Assembly (NCBI GenBank): GCA_019348335.1
Contig: JAHWJR010000005.1
Coordinates: forward strand, 1,600 to 32,949
DNA length: 31,350 nucleotides
Source of the DNA: Actinomycetota bacterium
Lineage (GTDB): Bacteria > Actinomycetota > Acidimicrobiia > Acidimicrobiales > CADCSY01
Direction: 5' to 3'
Of this stretch, positions 6,780 through 15,062 are shown in pieces; within the stretch, counting starts at the first letter, position 1, and each line of letters opens with the position of its first letter. Below the pieces are notes generated by a model. That model was given only the letters and a program-made list of their open reading frames with translations. It did no database searches and was not told where the DNA came from. The position numbers and the translations under genes were made by a program.

Positions 6780-7757
6780 GTGAGCTTTCCCGCCCGACGG
6801 CTGCGCAGGTTGCGGCGCACGCCGGCGCTGCGCCGGCTGGTCGCCGAGACCCGGCTGTCGGTCGACGACCTGGTTGCCCCGCTGTTCGTCCGCGAGGACA
6901 TCGACGAGCCCCGGCCCATCGCCTCCCTCCCCGGGGTCGTGCAGCACACCCTCGACTCGCTGCGCAAGGAGACTGCGGCGCTGGCCCGTGCCGGTGTGCC
7001 CGCCGTCGTGCTCTTCGGGGTCCCCTCGGCCAAGGACGCCGAGGGCAGCGGGGCGTGGGACCCCGACGGGATCGTCCAGGTGGCGCTGCGGGAGCTGCGC
7101 GACGAGGTGGGCGACGAGGTGGTGCTCATGGCCGACCTGTGTCTCGACGAGTACACCGACCACGGCCACTGCGGCGTGCTCGGTCCCGACGGGGAGGTCG
7201 ACAACGACCCCACCCTCGAGCGCTATGCCCGGGTGGCTCTGGCCCAGGCCGCGGCCGGGGCCGACGTGGTGGCGCCCAGCGGGATGATGGACGGCCAGGT
7301 CGGCGCCATCCGCGCCGCCCTCGACGGCCACGGGCACCCGGCGGTGGCCATCCTGGCCTACGCGGCCAAGTACGCCTCCTCGCTGTACGGGCCCTTCCGC
7401 GACGCCGTCGACGTCTCCATCGCCGGTGGCGGCGACCGCCGGGGCTACCAGCAGGATCCCCGCAACGCCCGTGAGGCGCTGGCCGAGGTGGCCCTCGACG
7501 TGGAGGAGGGAGCGGACGCGGTGATGGTCAAGCCGGCGCTGGCCTCCCTCGACGTCATCGCCGCCGTGCGGGCCGCAGTCGACGTGCCGGTGGCCGCCTA
7601 CCACGTCTCCGGTGAGTACGCCATGGTCAAGGCGGCGGCCGAGCGGGGCTGGATCGACGGCCCCGCCACCGCCCTGGAGCAACTCAGCGCGGTGAAGCGG
7701 GCGGGGGCGGACATGATCCTCACCTACTTCGCCGCCGAGGTGGCCGAGCTGCTGTGA
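6780..7757 (+). CDS. hemB: delta-aminolevulinic acid dehydratase (porphobilinogen synthase)
   Basis: A 325-residue enzyme that condenses two 5-aminolevulinate molecules to porphobilinogen. The two active-site lysines are K197 in Y-A-A-K-Y-A-S and K251 in V-M-V-K-P-A-L. The metal site reads D-L-C121-L-D123-E-Y-T-D-H-G-H-C131, so the middle of the three cysteines of the zinc-type enzymes is aspartate; this C-D-C form is, from memory, common in actinobacteria. The start is GTG. It follows its own putative promoter and an inverted repeat. Its stop overlaps the hemL start (GTGA), so the two are coupled. Confidence 0.96.
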   Translation: MSFPARRLRRLRRTPALRRLVAETRLSVDDLVAPLFVREDIDEPRPIASLPGVVQHTLDSLRKETAALARAGVPAVVLFGVPSAKDAEGSGAWDPDGIVQVALRELRDEVGDEVVLMADLCLDEYTDHGHCGVLGPDGEVDNDPTLERYARVALAQAAAGADVVAPSGMMDGQVGAIRAALDGHGHPAVAILAYAAKYASSLYGPFRDAVDVSIAGGGDRRGYQQDPRNAREALAEVALDVEEGADAVMVKPALASLDVIAAVRAAVDVPVAAYHVSGEYAMVKAAAERGWIDGPATALEQLSAVKRAGADMILTYFAAEVAELL

Positions 7758-9028
7758 GCGCTCCCACCAACCGGTCGCTGTTCGAGCGGGCCCAGCGCGT
7801 CATCCCCGGCGGGGTGAACTCGCCGGTCAGGGCCTTCCGCTCCGTGGGCGGCACCCCCTACTTCGTGGCCCGGGCCGAGGGTGCCTACGTGTGGGACGTC
7901 GAGGGCCGCCGCTACGTGGACTACGTGCAGAGCTACGGAGCCTCCATCCTCGGCCACGCCCATCCCCGGGTGGTGGAGGCGGTGCGCCGGGCGGCGGGGG
8001 AGGGGACCACCTTCGGCGCCCCCACCGAGCGGGAGGTGCTCCTGGCCGAGGAGCTGTGCCGGCGGGTGGGCGGCCTGGAGATGGTGCGGCTCACCTCCAG
8101 CGGCACCGAGGCGGCCATGTCCGCGGTGCGGGTGGCGCGTGGCGCCACCGGGCGGCCCACCGTGGTCAAGTTCGCCGGCTGCTACCACGGCCACAGCGAC
8201 GCCCTCCTCGCCGCCGGCGGGAGCGGGGTGGCCGACCAGGGGCTGTCCGGCTCGGCCGGGGTGACGCCGGGGGCGGTGGCCGACACCGTGGTGGCGCCCT
8301 ACAACCGGGTGCCTGAGATCGGCGACGACGTGGCCGTGGTGATGGTGGAGCCGGTCGCCGCCAACATGGGGCTGGTGCCCCCGGCGCCGGGGTTCCTCGA
8401 GGGGCTGCGCCAGGCGTGCGACCGGGCCGGCGCCCTGCTGTGCTTCGACGAGGTCATCACCGGGTTCCGCCTGGCTGCGGGCGGAGCCAGCGAGCGCTTG
8501 GGCGTGCGCCCCGACCTCTGGTGCTTCGGCAAGGTCATCGGTGGCGGCCTGCCCCTCGGGGCTTTCGGCGGCCGGCGGGACGTGATGGAGCAGCTGGCCC
8601 CGCTCGGCCCCGTGTACCAGGCGGGGACCCTGTCGGGGAACCCGCTGGCCACCGCCGCCGGCCTGGCGGTGCTGGCCGAGCTCGACGACGCCGCCTACAC
8701 CATGCTCGAGGGCAGGGCCACCGAGCTGCGGACGATGCTGGCGGCGGTGCTGGCCGACGCCGGCCTGCCGGCGCAGGTGCCCCGGGCGGGGCCCCTGCTC
8801 GGCCTGCACTTCAGTGCCACCCCGGTGACCGACTACGACCAGGCCCGGGCAGCGGCGGAGTCGGGCACCTACCGCCGGTTCTTCCGGGCCCTGCTCGACC
8901 GGGGCGTGGCCCTGGCCCCGGGGGCCTACGAGGCGCTGTTCCCCAGCCTGGCCCACACCCGGGACGACATCGAGCGCACCGCCGACCTGGCCGCCGCCGC
9001 TGCCCGGCAGGTGTCCGAGCGGCACTGA
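7754..9028 (+). CDS. hemL: glutamate-1-semialdehyde 2,1-aminomutase
   Basis: A 424-residue PLP enzyme that converts glutamate-1-semialdehyde to 5-aminolevulinate, using the product of HemA and feeding HemB. Family hallmarks are V-I-P-G-G-V-N-S-P-V-R-A-F near the start, S-S-G-T-E-A-A-M-S-A, Y-H-G-H-S-D, F-D-E-V-I-T-G-F-R, and the PLP lysine K260 in C-F-G-K-V-I-G-G-G-L-P. The GTG start overlaps the hemB stop by four bases. It is the last haem gene in the run; later steps (hemE onward) are not in the window. A 68-base gap separates it from pgi. Confidence 0.96.
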   Translation: MSAPTNRSLFERAQRVIPGGVNSPVRAFRSVGGTPYFVARAEGAYVWDVEGRRYVDYVQSYGASILGHAHPRVVEAVRRAAGEGTTFGAPTEREVLLAEELCRRVGGLEMVRLTSSGTEAAMSAVRVARGATGRPTVVKFAGCYHGHSDALLAAGGSGVADQGLSGSAGVTPGAVADTVVAPYNRVPEIGDDVAVVMVEPVAANMGLVPPAPGFLEGLRQACDRAGALLCFDEVITGFRLAAGGASERLGVRPDLWCFGKVIGGGLPLGAFGGRRDVMEQLAPLGPVYQAGTLSGNPLATAAGLAVLAELDDAAYTMLEGRATELRTMLAAVLADAGLPAQVPRAGPLLGLHFSATPVTDYDQARAAAESGTYRRFFRALLDRGVALAPGAYEALFPSLAHTRDDIERTADLAAAAARQVSERH

Positions 9029-9062
9029 CGACCCGAACGGGTTCGCGACCGGGCGGTGCCGG

Positions 9063-9068
9063 TAGGGT
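9063..9068 (+). promoter_or_regulatory. putative -10 box (TAGGGT) upstream of pgi
   Basis: TAGGGT lies 8 bases before an ATG at 9077 that opens a 7-codon frame ending on the pgi start. Transcription from it would begin at or just before that ATG. It separates the hem run from the pentose phosphate genes. Confidence 0.35.
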
Positions 9069-9076
9069 CCCGACCC

Positions 9077-9100
9077 ATGCCGACCGAGGGAGCACCGTGA
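9077..9100 (+). CDS. possible 7-residue leader peptide coupled to pgi
   Basis: ATG at 9077 opens a frame of seven codons (M-P-T-E-G-A-P) whose TGA at 9098-9100 overlaps the pgi GTG at 9097-9099. It would be leaderless from the TAGGGT box at 9063. Such an arrangement could couple pgi translation to the leader. Pgi also has its own AGGGAG at 9087-9092, so the frame may equally be chance. Confidence 0.25.
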   Translation: MPTEGAP

Positions 9101-10638
9101 TCATCCGAGAGCGGCTGGGGCCCGTCGCCGCTGCGGCAGATGCGGCCGTGCAGGAGTTGTCCGACGCCGACGCGGTCGCTCGCATGTGGGCCGGCGACCA
9201 CACGCTCTGGCAGGACGACCCGACCGAGGTGGCCGACCGGCTGGGCTGGCTGCCGGTGGTTGCCGAGATGCGCCCTCGGGTCGGCGAGCTCGAGGCCCTG
9301 GCGGCGGAGGCGGCCGCCGACGGCCTGCGCCGGGCCGTGCTGCTGGGCATGGGGGGGTCGAGCCTGTTCCCCGAGGTCCTGTGGCGCACCTTCGGGCCGC
9401 GCGGCGGGGGGCTGGAGCTGCACGTGCTCGACACCACCGACCCCGCCGCCGTCGCCCGGATCGGGTCGGGAGCCGACCTCGACGACTGCCTGTTCGTGGC
9501 GGCGTCGAAGTCGGGCGCCACCATCGAGACGAGAAGTCAGCTGGCCCACTTCTGGGAGCAGACCGGCGGCGACGGGGCCCGGTTCCTCGCCATCACCGAT
9601 CACGGGACGGAGCTGGCCACGATGGCGCGCGAGCGGGGCTTCCGCCGGGTGTACGAGAACCGGCCCGACATCGGCGGCCGCTACTCGGCGCTGTCGTACT
9701 TCGGGCTGGTGCCGGGCGCGCTCATCGGCGTCGACCTCGCCGGTCTGCTCGACCGAGCTGCGGGGGTGGCCGAGGTCGCCGGTCCGGCAACCGCCGCCGC
9801 CGAGCACCCGGCGGTGCGCCTGGGTGCCGCCATGGCCGCCGCCGCCCGTCAGGGGCGGGACAAGCTCACGCTGGTGCTCCCCCACGAGATCGGCAGCTTC
9901 GGGTTGTGGCTCGAGCAGCTCGTCGCCGAGTCCACGGGCAAGGCCGGCACCGGCATCGTCCCGGTCGCCGACGAGCCCCTGGGACGGGTGCGGGCCTACG
10001 GCGACGACCGGCTGTTCGTCTCCACCGGCTACCGCCCGGGGCTCGACGAGCTGGTGGAGGCCGGCCACCCGGTGGTGGAGCTGGCCTACCAGCGACCCCT
10101 CGACCTCGGAGCGCTGGTGCTGCTGTGGGAGCAGGCGGTCGCCCTCGCCGGGGTGTTGCTGCGCATCAACCCCTTCGACCAGCCCGACGTTGCCTCCGCC
10201 AAGGTGGCAACGGAGCGGGTGCTGAACGACGGCTTCCCCGCCATCGAGCCGGGGTCGCTCGCCGCGCTGCTCGACCAGGTCAAGCCGGGCGACTACCTGG
10301 CCCTCCAGGCCTTCGTCGACCCGGGCGACGCCGAGCTCGTCGCCGCCCTGCAGAAGGCCCGCGTGATCCTGCGCGACCAGCTGCGGGTGGCGACCACGTT
10401 GGGGGTCGGGCCCCGGTTCCTGCACTCCACCGGCCAGCTGCACAAGGGCGGTCCGCCCAGTGGGGTGTTCGTGCAGGTCCTCGGGGCCGATGGGCAGGAC
10501 GTGCCCATCCCGGGCCGTCCCTACGGCTTCTCGACGCTCAAGCAGGCCCAGGCGGCCGGCGATCTGCTGGCCCTGGGTGCGCGTGGCCTCCGAGCGGGCA
10601 GGGTGACGCTCGACGAGGTGCTGCACCTGGGCGGTTGA
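9097..10638 (+). CDS. pgi: glucose-6-phosphate isomerase
   Basis: A 513-residue SIS-fold isomerase interconverting glucose-6-phosphate and fructose-6-phosphate. The sugar-phosphate sites appear as G-M-G-G-S-S-L-F-P-E and A-S-K-S-G-A-T-I-E-T. H-S-T-G-Q-L-H-K-G-G-P and the near-terminal G-F-S-T-L-K-Q-A-Q supply catalytic residues. The sequence resembles the isomerase half of transaldolase-isomerase fusions, but no transaldolase domain is attached. The GTG at 9097 was chosen because AGGGAG precedes it by four bases and the protein then begins V-I-I-R-E-R-L; the longer upstream frame runs through hemL and is a shadow. It begins a pgi-gnd-zwf-pgl group. Confidence 0.92.
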   Translation: MIIRERLGPVAAAADAAVQELSDADAVARMWAGDHTLWQDDPTEVADRLGWLPVVAEMRPRVGELEALAAEAAADGLRRAVLLGMGGSSLFPEVLWRTFGPRGGGLELHVLDTTDPAAVARIGSGADLDDCLFVAASKSGATIETRSQLAHFWEQTGGDGARFLAITDHGTELATMARERGFRRVYENRPDIGGRYSALSYFGLVPGALIGVDLAGLLDRAAGVAEVAGPATAAAEHPAVRLGAAMAAAARQGRDKLTLVLPHEIGSFGLWLEQLVAESTGKAGTGIVPVADEPLGRVRAYGDDRLFVSTGYRPGLDELVEAGHPVVELAYQRPLDLGALVLLWEQAVALAGVLLRINPFDQPDVASAKVATERVLNDGFPAIEPGSLAALLDQVKPGDYLALQAFVDPGDAELVAALQKARVILRDQLRVATTLGVGPRFLHSTGQLHKGGPPSGVFVQVLGADGQDVPIPGRPYGFSTLKQAQAAGDLLALGARGLRAGRVTLDEVLHLGG

Positions 10639-10678
10639 CGCCGCCGGGCCGCCGCCGGAAACGACGCAGGAGGAAGTC

Positions 10679-11602
10679 ATGAAGCTGGGGATGATCGGGT
10701 TGGGTCGCATGGGCGCCAACATGTCGAGTCGCCTGGAGCGAGCCGGACACGAGGTGGTCGGCTACGACCGTGACCCCGGCGTCAGCCAGGTGGCGACCCT
10801 GGCCGAGCTGGTGGAGTCGCTGGGCGACGGGCCTCGCGTGGTGTGGAGCATGGTTCCCGCCGGCGACCCCACCGAGGCGACCATCGCCGAGGTCGCCGAC
10901 CTCCTCGGTGAGGGTGATGTCGTCGTCGACGGCGGCAACTCCAACTACCACGACTCCATCCGCCGAGGAGAGAACCTGGCCACCAAGGGCATCGGCTTCG
11001 TCGACGCCGGCGTGAGCGGAGGCGTGTGGGGCCTGGAGGGGGGCTACTGCCTCATGGTGGGCGGCCGCGACGAGCACGTGGCCGCCGTCCAGCCGGCGTT
11101 CGACGCCCTGCGCCCGGAGGAGGGTGGCTACGCCCACGTGGGGCCGGTGGGCGCCGGCCACTACACCAAGATGGTGCACAACGGCATCGAGTACGGGCTC
11201 ATGCACGCCTACGCCGAGGGCTACGAGCTGTTGCACGCCGCCGACCTCGACATCGACGTCGACGGCGCCGTGGAGGCCTGGCGGCACGGCAGCGTGGTCC
11301 GGTCGTGGCTGCTCGACCTGCTGTGCCTGGCCGTGGAGGCCGATCCGGCGCTGACTTCCATCGCCGGCCGGGCCCATGACTCGGGCGAGGGGCGCTGGAC
11401 GGTCAATGAGGCGGTACGGCTGTCGGTCCCACTCCCGGTCATCTCCGCCGCCCTGTTCGCCCGCTTCTCGTCCCGCCAGCTCGACTCGCCGGCCATGAAG
11501 GTGGTGGCCGCCCTGCGCAAGCAGTTCGGTGGGCACACCACCGAGACGGTCGAGCAGCGCCCGGCGGAGGCGGGCGGCGAGGCCCGGGTGCACGACGGAT
11601 GA
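10679..11602 (+). CDS. gnd: 6-phosphogluconate dehydrogenase, decarboxylating (short, probably NAD+-dependent type)
   Basis: A 307-residue enzyme converting 6-phosphogluconate to ribulose-5-phosphate. The cofactor loop is G-L-G-R-M-G at 8-13. The active site shows G-G-N-S-N-Y at 85-90, G-V-S-G-G-V-W-G-L at 111-119, and K164-M-V-H-N168-G-I-E171-Y-G. It is about 300 residues, not the ~470 of the classic NADP form. Residue D30 at the end of the second strand (V-V-G-Y-D-R-D) would repel the NADP phosphate, so NAD+ is inferred. A good AGGAGG precedes the ATG. The ATGA overlap with zwf indicates translational coupling. Confidence 0.92.
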   Translation: MKLGMIGLGRMGANMSSRLERAGHEVVGYDRDPGVSQVATLAELVESLGDGPRVVWSMVPAGDPTEATIAEVADLLGEGDVVVDGGNSNYHDSIRRGENLATKGIGFVDAGVSGGVWGLEGGYCLMVGGRDEHVAAVQPAFDALRPEEGGYAHVGPVGAGHYTKMVHNGIEYGLMHAYAEGYELLHAADLDIDVDGAVEAWRHGSVVRSWLLDLLCLAVEADPALTSIAGRAHDSGEGRWTVNEAVRLSVPLPVISAALFARFSSRQLDSPAMKVVAALRKQFGGHTTETVEQRPAEAGGEARVHDG

Positions 11603-13014
11603 CGTCGGTCCCGCCGCGGGACGACCCCCGGCATTCCCGCTCCGATGCCCTGGTGCTGTTCGGCGCCAGCGGCGACCTGGCCCGCAAGAAGCTCTTCCCG
11701 GCGGTGTACCGCCTGGCCGCCAACGGCGTTCTCGGTGACATCCCGGTTCTGGGCGTGGCCTCGTCGCCCTGGGACGACGGCCAACTCCGGGACTACGCCC
11801 GCGACTCGGTCCAGCGCTGGGGCCGGGGCTTCGACGACGACGTGTTCGCCGACCTGGCCCGCCGGCTGTGCTACGTGCAGGGCGACTATCGCCACGACGA
11901 GGTGTACGACGAGCTGGCCGAGCGGCTGTCGGGGCACGAGTGCCCGCTCGTCTACCTGGCCATCCCTCCCGAGCTGTTCGACGACGTGATCTCCGGCCTG
12001 GCCCGGGTGGGGCTCAACCAGCGGGCCCGCCTGGTGCTGGAGAAGCCCTTCGGGCGTGACCAGCCGTCCGCCGCCGCCCTGACCCAGTGCCTGGCCGGCG
12101 CCTTCCCCGAGGAGCGGGTGTACCGCATCGACCACTTCCTCGGGAAGGAGTCGGTCGAGAACCTCCTGGTGTTCCGCTTCGCCAACTCGCTGCTCGAGCC
12201 GGTCTGGAACCGGCGCTACGTCCACAGCGTCCAGGTCACGCTGGCCGAGTCCTTCGGGATCGAGGGGCGTGGGTCGTTCTACGAGGAGGTGGGGGCGCTG
12301 CGCGACGTCGTGCAGAACCACCTGCTCCAGGTGGTCACCCTCCTCGCCATGGAGCCGCCTGTCGCTGCCGACGCCGACGCCCTGCGGGACGAGAAGGTCA
12401 AGGTGTTGCGGGCCATGCGGGCGCTCGAGCCCGAGTCGGTGGTGCGGGGCCAGTACCGCGGTTACCGCGACGAGCCCGGGGTCGACCCGGCGTCCGAGGT
12501 GGAGACCTATGTGGCGCTGCGGCTCCACATCGACTCGTGGCGCTGGGCCGACGTCCCGTTCATCGTCCGCACCGGCAAGCGCCTGGCCACCAGCGTCAAC
12601 GAGTGCGTCGTGCAGTTCCACGCCCCGCCCCGGATGCTGTTCTCACCCACCGAGGACGTGCCCGAGCCCGACCGCCTGGTGTTCCGCCTGGGCGGTGACG
12701 AGGGGGTGACCATGCACCTGTCGGCCAAGGCGCCGGGCGAGAAGCTGGAGACCCGCCAGGTGGCGCTCGACCTGTCCTTCGACCGGGTCTTCGGTCCGCG
12801 CCAGGACGCCTACGAGCGCCTGCTCGACGACGCCCTCCAGGGCGACGCCCGGCGCTTCGCCCGGGACGACGGCGTCATGGAGGCGTGGCGGGTGGTGCAG
12901 CCGGTGCTCGAGCGCCCGGGGCCGGTCCATCTCTACGACCAGGGTTCGTGGGGCCCGAGCGCCGCTGCCGAGCTGTGCGAATCCCTCGGAGGTTGGCACC
13001 GTGGCGGCGCGTGA
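11599..13014 (+). CDS. zwf: glucose-6-phosphate 1-dehydrogenase
   Basis: A 471-residue enzyme oxidising glucose-6-phosphate to 6-phosphogluconolactone, the entry to the oxidative pentose phosphate pathway. The Rossmann loop is L-F-G-A-S-G-D-L-A-R-K-K-L-F near the N-terminus. The substrate motif R-I-D-H-F-L-G-K-E has catalytic H179 and K183, and E-K-P-F-G-R-D precedes it. The C-terminal barrel contains V-P-F-I-V-R-T-G-K-R. The ATG overlaps the gnd stop. It is followed after 21 bases by pgl; the assembly factor OpcA, often next to zwf in actinobacteria, is not encoded here. Confidence 0.96.
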   Translation: MTSVPPRDDPRHSRSDALVLFGASGDLARKKLFPAVYRLAANGVLGDIPVLGVASSPWDDGQLRDYARDSVQRWGRGFDDDVFADLARRLCYVQGDYRHDEVYDELAERLSGHECPLVYLAIPPELFDDVISGLARVGLNQRARLVLEKPFGRDQPSAAALTQCLAGAFPEERVYRIDHFLGKESVENLLVFRFANSLLEPVWNRRYVHSVQVTLAESFGIEGRGSFYEEVGALRDVVQNHLLQVVTLLAMEPPVAADADALRDEKVKVLRAMRALEPESVVRGQYRGYRDEPGVDPASEVETYVALRLHIDSWRWADVPFIVRTGKRLATSVNECVVQFHAPPRMLFSPTEDVPEPDRLVFRLGGDEGVTMHLSAKAPGEKLETRQVALDLSFDRVFGPRQDAYERLLDDALQGDARRFARDDGVMEAWRVVQPVLERPGPVHLYDQGSWGPSAAAELCESLGGWHRGGA

Positions 13015-13035
13015 GCCGAGGGGCCGGATGGCCCG

Positions 13036-13710
13036 GTGACCTCCGCCTCGGTTCCTCCCACCGGGGAGGTGCGCGTGGTCGACGACGTGGCCGGCGCCTT
13101 TGCCGACTTGGTCGTTGCCGAGCGCCCGTCGGTCATCGCGCTGTCGGGTGGCGGCACCGCACGGCGCGGCTACGCGGCACTGGCGACCCGGCCCGGCGTG
13201 GCCTGGCCCGACGTCACCGTCCTGCTCGGCGACGAACGCTGGGTGCCGGTCGACTCCGACGACTCCAACGAGGGGATGGCCCGCCGGGTGCTGCTCGACC
13301 GGGTCGGCGCCGGCGCCGTGCGCTCCATGCGCGAGGCCGGCGCCACGCCGGAGGAGGCGGCCGCCGCCTACGACCGCATCGTGGGGGAGCTGCCGGCGCC
13401 CGACCTGGTGCATCTGGGGTTGGGCGACGACGGCCACACCGCCTCTTTGTTCCCCGGGTCGCCGGCGCTCGAGGTCGACGACCGCCTGGTGGTGGCCACC
13501 GGCGACGACGACCACCCCTATCGGCGCCTCACCTTCACCTTCCCCGCCATCGCCCGGGCCCGGCTGGTGGTGGTCACCGTGAGCGGCGCCGGGAAGGCGC
13601 CGGCGTGGAGCCGGCTGTGCCGGGGCGACGACGTGCCCGCCGCCCGGATCCGCGCCGAGCGGGTGGTGTGGCTGATCGACCCCGCCGCCGCCGGCGGCGC
13701 CAACGCCTGA
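13036..13710 (+). CDS. pgl: 6-phosphogluconolactonase (DevB/SOL family)
   Basis: A 224-residue protein that hydrolyses 6-phosphogluconolactone, the product of Zwf, to the substrate of Gnd. Motifs are A-L-S-G-G-G-T-A-R-R-G-Y, L-L-G-D-E-R-W-V-P-V-D-S-D-D-S-N, and H-L-G-L-G-D-D-G-H-T-A-S-L-F-P-G. The GTG at 13036 is 21 bases after the zwf stop with GAGGGG upstream at a somewhat long distance. It ends the plus-strand group and faces a convergent gene across an 81-base gap that holds a hairpin. Confidence 0.93.
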   Translation: MTSASVPPTGEVRVVDDVAGAFADLVVAERPSVIALSGGGTARRGYAALATRPGVAWPDVTVLLGDERWVPVDSDDSNEGMARRVLLDRVGAGAVRSMREAGATPEEAAAAYDRIVGELPAPDLVHLGLGDDGHTASLFPGSPALEVDDRLVVATGDDDHPYRRLTFTFPAIARARLVVVTVSGAGKAPAWSRLCRGDDVPAARIRAERVVWLIDPAAAGGANA

Positions 13711-13726
13711 GCCGAACCCACCTCCG

Positions 13727-13775
13727 GTTCTTTGTCGACCGGACCACCGCCACGGTGGTGGAGCCGACAAAGAAC
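13727..13775. terminator. hairpin between convergent genes, probable bidirectional terminator or REP-like element
   Basis: GTTCTTTGTCG (13727-13737) pairs perfectly with CGACAAAGAAC (13765-13775). An inner stem of ACCACCG (13743-13749) with its complement CGGTGGT follows after a five-base internal loop. It fills the space between pgl (ending 13710) and the oppositely oriented reductase gene (ending 13792), the classic site for a terminator serving both strands. AAAG/CTTT steps in the stem replace a U-tract. Its TTCT...AGAA ends recall the inverted repeat at 6706-6759. Confidence 0.6.
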
Positions 13776-13791
13776 GACGAGGGGGACGGGG

Positions 13792-15054
13792 TCAGCGAGG
13801 GGCGGGCTCGGGGACCAGGCGGGCCAGGGCGGCGGCCGCCCGGTAGGCGGCCTCCGCCGGCCCGACCTCGTCGGGGCGGAGCAGGTTGGCCATGATGCGC
13901 AGCACCCATTCCATGAGCGGGCGGGAGTGCATGCCCACCCGGGTGAGCTCGCGCATGAGCGCCGGACGGCCGATGAGGGCGGCGAAGCCGCGGGCCACCT
14001 TGAAGTACAACCCGAACTCCCGCTCCAGGGTCTCTGGGTAGCGCTGGAGCGCCAGGCCGTCGCCGGTCATCAGCGCCTCGTGCAGCACGTCGGCGGCCAG
14101 CCGCCCGGTCTCGTAGGCGTAGTCGATGCCCTCGCCGTTGAACGGGTTCACCGAGCCGGCGGCATCGCCCACCACCAGGAACGTGGGCCCTGCCTTGGGC
14201 CCGACGGAGCCGGCCATGGGCAGCCGACCTCCCGTGGGCTTGCCCAACTGGGTCTCCGGGCTGATGCCCCACGAGGAGGGGGCGGTGGCGGCGAACTCGT
14301 CCATGAGGTGCGACGTGTTCACCTTCTTCCAGTCGCGGAACGTCGACAGAAGGCCGATGCCGACGTTGATGGTCCCGTCCCCCAGCGGGAAGACCCACCC
14401 GTAGCCGGGCAGTGACCGTCCCGCCCGGTCCCGCACGTCGAGCGAGCTCTCGATCCAGGGGTCGTCGTGGAGGTCGCTGCGCCAGTAGCCCCGGATGGCC
14501 ATGCCCTGGGGGTACGAGCGGTCGCGGACCGTTCCCAGCGCCCGGCCGAAGCGGGAGTTGGCGCCGTCGGCCACCACGACGTAGGGCGCCCGCACCTCCT
14601 CGGTGGTCGCCGAGCCGGCCCGGCGCACCACGGCGCCGGCGACGAGCCCCCGCTCGACGATGGGCGCCACCGCCTCGGTGCCCTGCCACAGGGTGGCGCC
14701 CGCCTTCACCGCGTGCTCGGCCACCATCTCGTCGAGGTGGCGCCGGCGCACGACGTAGCCGTACGGGGGGAACGTCGGGTGATCGGGCCAGGGAAGCTCC
14801 AGCGTCACCCCGTGGGCCACCGCCCGCAGGCCGTCGAAGCGGTGGTGGTCGGCCGCCAGGCGGTCCTCGAGGCCCATGTCGGCCAGCTGGCGCACGGCCC
14901 GGGGCGTCAGCCCGTCACCGCAGGTCTTGTCGCGGGGAAACGTCTTGCGCTCGACGACCAGGACGTCGTGGCCCGCCTCGGCCAGCCAGTAGGCGGTGGC
15001 CGCCCCGGCCGGCCCGCCGCCCACGACCAGCACCTCGGGCCGGGGCGGTGCCAC
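13792..15054 (-). CDS. geranylgeranyl reductase family FAD-dependent oxidoreductase, probable menaquinone (prenyl-chain) reductase
   Basis: A 420-residue flavoprotein of the geranylgeranyl reductase family. The N-terminal FAD loop is V-V-G-G-G-P-A-G-A-A at 10-19, closed by V-V-E-R-K. C-G-D-G-L-T-P-R-A follows near 45, and the second FAD motif is V-G-D-A-A-G-S-V-N-P-F-N-G-E-G-I-D-Y-A. Family members saturate isoprenoid chains; mycobacterial MenJ does so on menaquinone. A homologue next to the nuo genes is, from memory, also found in Streptomyces. Neighbouring complex I and quinol oxidase genes make a menaquinone role the best guess, but the substrate cannot be read from sequence. It starts 8 bases after the cytochrome c stop, so the two form an operon. 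Confidence 0.85.
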   Translation of the reverse strand: MAPPRPEVLVVGGGPAGAATAYWLAEAGHDVLVVERKTFPRDKTCGDGLTPRAVRQLADMGLEDRLAADHHRFDGLRAVAHGVTLELPWPDHPTFPPYGYVVRRRHLDEMVAEHAVKAGATLWQGTEAVAPIVERGLVAGAVVRRAGSATTEEVRAPYVVVADGANSRFGRALGTVRDRSYPQGMAIRGYWRSDLHDDPWIESSLDVRDRAGRSLPGYGWVFPLGDGTINVGIGLLSTFRDWKKVNTSHLMDEFAATAPSSWGISPETQLGKPTGGRLPMAGSVGPKAGPTFLVVGDAAGSVNPFNGEGIDYAYETGRLAADVLHEALMTGDGLALQRYPETLEREFGLYFKVARGFAALIGRPALMRELTRVGMHSRPLMEWVLRIMANLLRPDEVGPAEAAYRAAAALARLVPEPAPR

Positions 15055-15062
15055 CGGGCCGG

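Noticed and set aside
4991..7213. 740-codon minus-strand open frame opposite cobA-hemD and hemB
   Set aside because: It crosses two well-supported genes and the gap between them, with low-complexity product and no recognisable domain.
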